From Castellaniella daejeonensis (GTDB lineage Bacteria > Pseudomonadota > Gammaproteobacteria > Burkholderiales > Burkholderiaceae_B): a DNA stretch of 64,000 bases. Within the stretch, counting starts at the first letter, position 1; every line of letters begins with the position of its first letter. A program made the position numbers and the translations under genes. Location of the stretch: NCBI RefSeq assembly GCF_039523555.1, contig NZ_BAAAFN010000015.1, positions 1-64,000 of the forward strand. Reading direction: 5' to 3'. Positions 58,919 through 64,000 of the stretch are shown one piece after another. Below the pieces are notes generated by a model that saw only the letters and a program-made list of their open reading frames with translations, was not told where the DNA came from and searched no databases.

Positions 58919-59407
58919 ATGGGCGTGCTCGGCTCGATCGACCGGGGCCTGACCCGGCTGGTGTCCTGGATCGCCCAGGCCCTGCTGTGGTCCGCCGTCG
59001 CGGCGGGCTTCTACCAGGTCCTGGCGCGCTTCGTGCTCGAATCGCCTTCGGCCTGGTCCGAGGGCTGGACCCGGGCCGCCATCATCTGGACGGTGATGCT
59101 GGGGGTGGCCCTGGCCTTTCGCCAGGGCGCCATGCTGGGCGTCGACCTGCTGCACAACCTGCTGGCGCCGCGTCGGGCGCGCGTGCTGGAGCACGTCGTC
59201 CTGCTGATCGTCGTCGGTTTCCTGGGTTTTCTGGTCTGGATCGGGGCCGACATGACCTGGCGCGTCCGGTTCCAGACCACGCCCAGCATGGGCATCTCCA
59301 TTTCGTGGATCTATCTGTCCATTCCCGTGGGGGCCACGCTGGCCCTGTTCGCCGCGCTGGCCTACTGGGCCGAAGGCCCGCGGCGGCCCCACATCGAAAC
59401 CGTCTGA
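58919..59407 (+). CDS. dctQ: TRAP transporter small permease (set 2)
   Basis: Small DctQ subunit of 162 residues with four membrane helices: LVSWIAQALLWSAVAAGFYQ near 13, AIIWTVMLGVALAFRQGAML near 54, VLEHVVLLIVVGFLGFLVWI near 86, and SWIYLSIPVGATLALFAALA near 124. SAWSEGWTRAAIIWTVML is the family signature. Starts 4 bp after the dctP stop and 13 bp before dctM, so co-transcribed. Confidence 0.93.
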   Translation: MGVLGSIDRGLTRLVSWIAQALLWSAVAAGFYQVLARFVLESPSAWSEGWTRAAIIWTVMLGVALAFRQGAMLGVDLLHNLLAPRRARVLEHVVLLIVVGFLGFLVWIGADMTWRVRFQTTPSMGISISWIYLSIPVGATLALFAALAYWAEGPRRPHIETV

Positions 59408-59420
59408 CCGGGGAAGCGCC

Positions 59421-60698
59421 ATGTCGCAGTTGATGGTCATTTCCATGCTGCTGTTCTTTGGCCTGACCGTGCCGGTCGCCGTCTCGATCGGCCTGGCCAC
59501 CATGGCCGGGGTCGGCTTCGACGGCCACATGACCTGGCTGGTGATCGCGCAGCAGCTCTATGCCGCCCTGGACAAATACCCGCTGGTCGCCGTGCCTTTC
59601 TTCATTCTGGCCGGCAACCTGATGGAAGAAGGCGGCATTTCCGAGCGCATGGTCGAGTTCGCCAAGAGCGTGGTGGGCGGCGTGCAGGGCGGGCTGGCCT
59701 GCAGCTGCGTGCTGACCTGCATGATCTTCGCCGCGGTGGCCGGCTCCAGCGTGGCCACCACCTTCGCAGTGGGCGCGATCCTGATCCCCGCCATGGTCAA
59801 GCACGGCTATCCGGCGCCCTTCGCGGCCTCGCTGCAGGCCTGCGCGGCGGAACTGGGCGTCATCATCCCGCCGTCCATTCCCATGATCCTGTACGCCGTG
59901 TCCACCGATACGTCGGTGGGCGAGGTGTTCATCGCCGGCATCGGGCCCGGCCTGCTGATCGTCTTCGGGTTGATGGCCTACGTGTGGCTGTACGCGCGCC
60001 GCAACGGCCTGGGCAAGCGTGACGGCGACGGCCGCCTGCCGGTCTGGACCGCGTTCAGAAAGGCCTGGTGGGCGCTGCTGATGCCGGTCATCATCCTGGG
60101 GGGGATCTACGGCGGGATCTTCACGCCCACCGAGGCCTCGGCCGTGGCCGTGGTGTATGCGCTGTTCGTTGGCATCTTCGTCTATCGCCGGCTGAATTTC
60201 ACCACGCTGGGGCGCACCTTCCACCGCTCCGTAGTGTCCACGGCGATCATCATGTTCATCATCGCCAACGCGGGCGTGTTCGGCTTCCTGCTGAACCGTG
60301 CCGGGGTGCCGATGATGCTGGGCGAATGGCTCAGCCACCTGTTCGGCAGCGAGATCTCATTCCTGCTGGGGGTGAACGTCGCGCTGTTCCTCATCGGCAT
60401 GTTCATCGAGACCTCCGCGTCGATCGTGGTGCTGGCGCCCCTGCTGCTGCCGGTGGCGACGCAGTTCGGGGTCGATCCGGCGCACTTCGGCGTGATCATG
60501 GTGGTGAACCTCGCCCTGGGCATGGTGACGCCGCCCTTCGGCGTGAACCTGTTCGCCGCCTGCACGGTCGCCAAGGTGCCCATCGAGCGCCTGATCCGGC
60601 CGTTGCTGCCCTTCGTCGGCGTGGTGGTGGTCTGCCTGATGGTGATCACCTACTGGCCCGACCTGTCGCTCTACTTCCGCGACCTGGTGTACCGCTGA
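59421..60698 (+). CDS. dctM: TRAP transporter large permease (set 2)
   Basis: Large DctM subunit, 425 residues, about twelve membrane helices. Marks: KYPLVAVPFFILAGNLMEEG near 50, AGSSVATTFAVGAILIPAMV near 110, AAELGVIIPPSIPMILYAVS near 145, GGIYGGIFTPTEASAVAVVY near 230, and PFGVNLFAACTVAKVPIERL near 374. GGGGAAG lies before the ATG. Last gene of the set. No T-tract terminator is seen on this strand, but hairpins between 60732 and 60810 may end transcription. Confidence 0.95.
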   Translation: MSQLMVISMLLFFGLTVPVAVSIGLATMAGVGFDGHMTWLVIAQQLYAALDKYPLVAVPFFILAGNLMEEGGISERMVEFAKSVVGGVQGGLACSCVLTCMIFAAVAGSSVATTFAVGAILIPAMVKHGYPAPFAASLQACAAELGVIIPPSIPMILYAVSTDTSVGEVFIAGIGPGLLIVFGLMAYVWLYARRNGLGKRDGDGRLPVWTAFRKAWWALLMPVIILGGIYGGIFTPTEASAVAVVYALFVGIFVYRRLNFTTLGRTFHRSVVSTAIIMFIIANAGVFGFLLNRAGVPMMLGEWLSHLFGSEISFLLGVNVALFLIGMFIETSASIVVLAPLLLPVATQFGVDPAHFGVIMVVNLALGMVTPPFGVNLFAACTVAKVPIERLIRPLLPFVGVVVVCLMVITYWPDLSLYFRDLVYR

Positions 60699-60731
60699 CC
60701 ATCCGGCCGGCGGCACCGGGAACCTGGATGG

Positions 60732-60764
60732 AAAAAACCCCGGCCGGATCCGACCGGGCCGGGG
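60732..60764 (-). terminator. intrinsic terminator of TRAP set 3
   Basis: Read leftward, a GC-rich stem (CCCCGGC at 60764-60758 pairing with GCCGGGG at 60744-60738, one bulge inside) is followed by six T (60737-60732). It lies about 57 bp past the dctP stop at 60821. The same stem read rightward could weakly stop transcription of set 2. Confidence 0.85.
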
Positions 60765-60786
60765 TGCCTGCCTGATGGCGTGCCTG

Positions 60787-60810
60787 CGTTGCGGCCCATG
60801 GGCCGCAACG
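60787..60810. repeat. 24-bp perfect palindrome between convergent TRAP operons
   Basis: Arm CGTTGCGGCCC (60787-60797) and its exact complement (60800-60810) around AT. It is 11 bp from the dctP stop of set 3, without a T-tract. It may stabilise both message ends or add to termination. Confidence 0.75.
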
Positions 60811-60820
60811 TGAAAGGGCC

Positions 60821-61837
60821 TCAGCCCTGCTTGCGGATTTCCTTCAGCTGGTCCTGCACCGCGTTCCACAGATCGGACCCGACCGCCTTCTCGATCTGCG
60901 CATTGACCGGGGCGATGGTCTCGCGCATCTTCTGCACGGCTTCCGGGGAGACGGTGTTGATCTGCATGCCGTCGGCCTTCAGCTGCGCCAGGGCCTTGTC
61001 GGCTTCCTGGCGGGTGTCTTTGCGCTCGAAGTCGCGGCTCACGGCGGCGGCCTTGAGCAGCACGTCGCGCTCGTCGGCGCTCAGGCCGTCCCACCACTTC
61101 TTGCTGGCCGTGACGATCCAGGGGCTGTAGACGTGGTTGGTGATGCTCAGGTATTTCTGGACTTCATAGAACTTGCTCGACAGGATGGTGTTGTAGGGGT
61201 TTTCCTGCCCGTCCACCGTCTTCGTTTCCAGGGCGGTGAACAGTTCCGAGAACGGCAGCGGCACGGCGTTGGCACCCAGGCGCTGGAATGTGTCCAGGAA
61301 CACATTGTTCTGCATGACCCGCAGCTTCAGGCCGCTGAAGTCTTCCACGCTGGTCACGGGCTTCTGGCTGTTGGTCAGGTTGCGGAAGCCGTTTTCCCAG
61401 TAGACCAGGCCCACCAGGCCCTTGTCTTCCAGTTTGTGCATGATCGCCTGGCCGGTCTTGCCGTCGAGCACCTGGTCGGCTTCCTCGCCGGAATTGAACA
61501 GGAAAGGCGTATCCCACAGGGCCATTTCGGGCGTGATGCCGACCAGGGTGGCGGTGGAGCCCACCATCATCTCCTGGGCGCCGCCGATCAGCGCCTGCTG
61601 CATCTGGACGTCCGAGCCCAGCGCGGCGGCGCCGACGGCGCGGATCTTCATCTTCCCGCCGGAGAGCTTGGCGACCTCGTCGGCAAACACCTGCACGGCG
61701 CGCCCCTGGTTGGAATCCTGGTTCAGGCCGTAGCCGAAGCGGATCAGGCGGGTCTGGATGTCGGCGGCATGGGCCGCGGGGAGGACCATCGTGCCGGCTG
61801 CCAGCGTGGCAGCCAGGAACAGGGCTTTCAGTTTCAT
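60821..61837 (-). CDS. dctP: TRAP transporter substrate-binding protein (set 3)
   Basis: Periplasmic receptor of 338 residues. Signal peptide about 1-24 (KALFLAATLAAGTMVLPAAHA, cleavage after AHA, stated here as the visible hydrophobic stretch). Marks: FGYGLNQDSNQGRAVQVFAD near 34, GDVQMQQ-like ALGSDVQMQQALIGGAQEMM near 71, GLKLRVMQNNVFLDTFQRLG near 168 with the substrate Arg, and TVDGQENPYNTILSSKFYE near 208. Last gene of the leftward gntK-dctQ-dctM-dctP operon, followed by a strong terminator. A sugar acid such as gluconate is likely because of gntK. Confidence 0.93.
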   Translation of the reverse strand: MKLKALFLAATLAAGTMVLPAAHAADIQTRLIRFGYGLNQDSNQGRAVQVFADEVAKLSGGKMKIRAVGAAALGSDVQMQQALIGGAQEMMVGSTATLVGITPEMALWDTPFLFNSGEEADQVLDGKTGQAIMHKLEDKGLVGLVYWENGFRNLTNSQKPVTSVEDFSGLKLRVMQNNVFLDTFQRLGANAVPLPFSELFTALETKTVDGQENPYNTILSSKFYEVQKYLSITNHVYSPWIVTASKKWWDGLSADERDVLLKAAAVSRDFERKDTRQEADKALAQLKADGMQINTVSPEAVQKMRETIAPVNAQIEKAVGSDLWNAVQDQLKEIRKQG

Positions 61838-61888
61838 GGGGATTCTCCTTGGTGGAAAGTTCCGCCGTACGGGGCGGTGTTGTTTGCC

Positions 61889-63169
61889 TCAGCCCAGCCA
61901 GTGGACCGGGGCGGTGACGATCTGGGGAAAGGCCACCAGCAGGACCAGCAGCGCGGCGTAGACCAGCAGGAAGGGCGCGACGCCCCTGATCACGGATTCC
62001 ATGCGCACGCCGCCCACGCCGGCGGCGACGTTGAGCACCGTGCCCACCGGCGGCGTGATCAGACCCAGGCAGCCGGTGAACACGAACATGAAGCCGAAAT
62101 AGACCGGATCGATGTGTGCCTTCAGCGCCAGGGGCAGGCAGACGGGGGCGAAGATCAGGATGATGGGCGTCAGGTCCATGGACGTGCCCACCAGCAGAAG
62201 GAAGATCACCATGCAGGCCATGAACAGCGTCGGATGCGCCAGGATGGGCTGGAACAGCTGGGCCAGCTGATTGGGCAGGTCGGCAAGCGTGATCATGTAG
62301 GCGGCCACGGTCGCGGCGCCGCACAGGAACATCACCACCGCCGTGGTGATGCTGGAGGCCACCAGCACATCGTAGGCGGCCTTCCAGGACAGCGCCCGGT
62401 AGATGAAGCGCGACACCACGAAGGCGTAGACGGCGGCCACCACGGCGGCCTCGGTGGGCGTGAAGACACCGAAGCGGATCCCGCCCAGGATGATGACCGG
62501 CATGAAGATGGCCCAGATGCTGTCGGCCACTGCGCGGCGACGTTCGGCCGGTGAAGTGCGGGGCGCCGTGGGCAGCTGCCGGCGGCGCGCGACCACGCGC
62601 CAGGCCAGCAGCAGCGCGCCGCCCATCAGGATGCCGGGGACCACGCCGCTGATGAACAGCTTGCTGATGGACGTGTTGGTGGTCACGCCGTAGATGATGA
62701 AGGGCAGCGATGGCGGGATGATGGGGCCGATGATGCCGCCCGAGGCCAGCAGGCCCGTGCTGTAGTCCATGGGATAGTGCTGCTGGCGCATCATGGGCAG
62801 CAGGATGGTGGCCAGTGCGGCGGTGTCGGCGATGGCCGAGCCGCTCATCGAGGCCAGCAGCACCGAGGCGAACACGGCGACGTAGCCCAGGCCGCCCGGA
62901 ATGTGGCCGACGAAGGCGCGCGCCATGTCGATGATCCGCTGGCTCAGGCCGCCCACGTTCATCAGCTCGCCGGCCAGGATGAAGAAGGGCACGGCCAGCA
63001 GGGGAAAGCTGTCGAAGCCGGCCTGCAGGTTCTGCGCCAGCAGCTGGGTGTTGAAGAAGTCCAGATGCCACATCAGGGCCACGCCCGATACCAGCAGGGA
63101 AACGGCGATGGGAATGCCGATCGCCATGGAGGCGAACAGGACTGCGAGGAAGATCAGCGTGGTGTCCAT
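61889..63169 (-). CDS. dctM: TRAP transporter large permease (set 3)
   Basis: Large DctM subunit of 426 residues with about twelve helices. Marks: SFPLLAVPFFILAGELMNVG near 53, SMSGSAIADTAALATILLPM near 108, GGIIGPIIPPSLPFIIYGVT near 145, GGIRFGVFTPTEAAVVAAVY near 228 and LITPPVGTVLNVAAGVGGVR near 370. It follows dctQ by 10 bp and precedes dctP by 51 bp. Confidence 0.95.
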   Translation of the reverse strand: MDTTLIFLAVLFASMAIGIPIAVSLLVSGVALMWHLDFFNTQLLAQNLQAGFDSFPLLAVPFFILAGELMNVGGLSQRIIDMARAFVGHIPGGLGYVAVFASVLLASMSGSAIADTAALATILLPMMRQQHYPMDYSTGLLASGGIIGPIIPPSLPFIIYGVTTNTSISKLFISGVVPGILMGGALLLAWRVVARRRQLPTAPRTSPAERRRAVADSIWAIFMPVIILGGIRFGVFTPTEAAVVAAVYAFVVSRFIYRALSWKAAYDVLVASSITTAVVMFLCGAATVAAYMITLADLPNQLAQLFQPILAHPTLFMACMVIFLLLVGTSMDLTPIILIFAPVCLPLALKAHIDPVYFGFMFVFTGCLGLITPPVGTVLNVAAGVGGVRMESVIRGVAPFLLVYAALLVLLVAFPQIVTAPVHWLG

Positions 63170-63179
63170 GCGGGCACTC

Positions 63180-63674
63180 CTAGGTTCGATCGCGGCGGCG
63201 GTCCAGGACCACCTGCTTGAACAGCAGGATTTCCATGGCGGCGGCCATGAACAGGGTGGCGCCCGCAGCGATCGCCAGGGGGTAGCCGATGACGGGGCTG
63301 TAGCTGTGCAGGCCGGCGATCACCTGGTCCCAGGCGCCCTTGACGACCATGCCCAGGACGATCGCGCTGATCAGGGCGGCCAGCGCGCCCATCGCCGCCC
63401 GTGTGCGCGGCCCCACCCGATCCACCAGCAGGTCGAAGCTCAGGTGGCGCCTGTCGTAGGCGGTGACGACCGTGCCCATGCAGACCAGCCAGATGAACAG
63501 CAGGCGGGACAGTTCTTCGTAGATCACCAGGCCCGTGCCGAATGCGTAGCGCAGCACGACATTGCTGAATACGGCGATCACCATGAGCGCCAGGGTGGCG
63601 GCCATGAAAGCCTCGGCGGCCTTGCGGATCGGCGGCTTGCGCGGTGCGCTGGCCGGTGCGTCAGGGGTGTGCAT
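63180..63674 (-). CDS. dctQ: TRAP transporter small permease (set 3)
   Basis: Small DctQ subunit of 164 residues. Four hydrophobic helices: FMAATLALMVIAVFSNVVLR near 23, SRLLFIWLVCMGTVVTAYDR near 51, AAMGALAALISAIVLGMVVK near 84 and GYPLAIAAGATLFMAAAMEI near 124. The YEELSRLLFIWLV segment is the family signature. The ATG lies inside the 3' end of gntK (14-base overlap), so the two are translationally coupled. Confidence 0.93.
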   Translation of the reverse strand: MHTPDAPASAPRKPPIRKAAEAFMAATLALMVIAVFSNVVLRYAFGTGLVIYEELSRLLFIWLVCMGTVVTAYDRRHLSFDLLVDRVGPRTRAAMGALAALISAIVLGMVVKGAWDQVIAGLHSYSPVIGYPLAIAAGATLFMAAAMEILLFKQVVLDRRRDRT

Positions 63675-64000
63675 GGGGATTCCTTCGCAGCCATTCGGCG
63701 GCGTGTTCGAGGATTTCTTCCAGGGGCCGCTCGCTGTCCAGGTGCAGCAGGCCGGCTTCGTCGTGGGGCGGTTCCAGCGTGGCGAACTGGCTGTCGATCA
63801 GGGTGGCGGGGAAGAAGTGGCGGTCGCCGCGGCCGGCGACGCGCCGGTGGGCCGCATCGCGGCCGACTTCCAGCCAGATGAACGCCAGGCCATCCACGTG
63901 GGCGCGCAGCCGCCGGCGGTAGGCCCGCTTCAGGGCCGAGCAACTGAGGACGACGCCGCCGGCGGCATGGCGCGCCAGTTCGCATCCCAGGGCCTCCAGC
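63661..64000 (-). CDS. gntK: gluconokinase, 3' part (gene runs off the window)
   Basis: Only the C-terminal ~112 residues are visible; the gene continues beyond position 64000. Reading leftward from the edge: LEALGCELARHAAGGVVLSC, then SALKRAYRRRLR, FIWLEVGRDAAHRRVAGR, HFFPATLIDSQFATLEPP and a final AEWLRRNPHAHP. These are the standard GntK segments (CSALKRxYRDxLR; HFMPxxLLxSQFxxLE). The enzyme phosphorylates D-gluconate to 6-phosphogluconate. It overlaps dctQ of set 3 by 14 bases and is upstream in the operon, implying that this TRAP system imports gluconate or a similar sugar acid. The Walker A motif is outside the window. Confidence 0.93.
   Translation of the reverse strand, partial: LEALGCELARHAAGGVVLSCSALKRAYRRRLRAHVDGLAFIWLEVGRDAAHRRVAGRGDRHFFPATLIDSQFATLEPPHDEAGLLHLDSERPLEEILEHAAEWLRRNPHAHP

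Noticed and set aside
56332..58920. 862-codon open frame on the - strand over the TRAP set 2 dctP and ttuC
   Set aside because: Antisense to dctP and out of frame with ttuC; no family features.

Overview
The window is high-G+C chromosomal DNA from a betaproteobacterium, order Burkholderiales, most likely an Alcaligenaceae relative of Bordetella or Achromobacter. That placement rests on the dnaA-dnaN-gyrB / rpmH-rnpA-yidD-yidC-mnmE layout, on YidC and DnaA N-termini of the Burkholderiales type, and on the dense TRAP-transporter and LysR content. It is an inference from remembered family sequences, not from a search. I see no rRNA, tRNA, CRISPR array, insertion sequence or integrase.

Layout. 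1-1149: an AT-richer, probably acquired stretch with one unrecognised gene and about 520 bp of non-coding DNA. 1150-10505: replication-origin neighbourhood, with gyrB, dnaN and dnaA leftward, a candidate oriC with one perfect DnaA box, then rpmH, rnpA, yidD, yidC and mnmE rightward. 10536-22718: general metabolism and stress genes (ABM-fold protein, FAD oxidoreductase, LysR with an Old Yellow Enzyme, ohrR-ohr, an HMA-like protein, dinB, a MOSC protein, eamA, argD-like aminotransferase, MetE-like protein, and an ECF sigma/anti-sigma/secreted-protein operon that ends at 23120).

23345-47982 is the most coherent part: a glyoxylate and purine catabolic region. Malate synthase G (glcB) is followed by a leftward operon gcl-hyi-glxR-glycerate kinase-GlcG-like-pyk, which turns two glyoxylates into glycerate, phosphoglycerate and finally pyruvate. 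Beside it lie uraD and allA (urate/ureidoglycolate steps), a purine permease, xdhABC, guanine deaminase and AMP nucleosidase. Each block has a LysR regulator, mostly divergent. Together they cover AMP/guanine to xanthine to urate, and ureidoglycolate to glyoxylate to pyruvate. The steps from urate to ureidoglycolate other than UraD are not in the window.

48040-64000 is transport and acid metabolism: a TSUP permease, three complete tripartite TRAP (DctPQM) transporters, a SET-domain methyltransferase, an acetolactate synthase large subunit, and a leftward SDR / aldehyde dehydrogenase / tartrate-dehydrogenase-like operon. The third TRAP set follows a gluconokinase gene that runs off the right edge, which suggests a sugar-acid substrate. 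I did not find a clearly new defence or mobile system. The most interesting items are the purine-to-pyruvate region, a leaderless-looking ohrR promoter with twin palindromes, an HMA protein with a degenerate metal motif, a bacterial SET protein, and several strong intercistronic hairpins.
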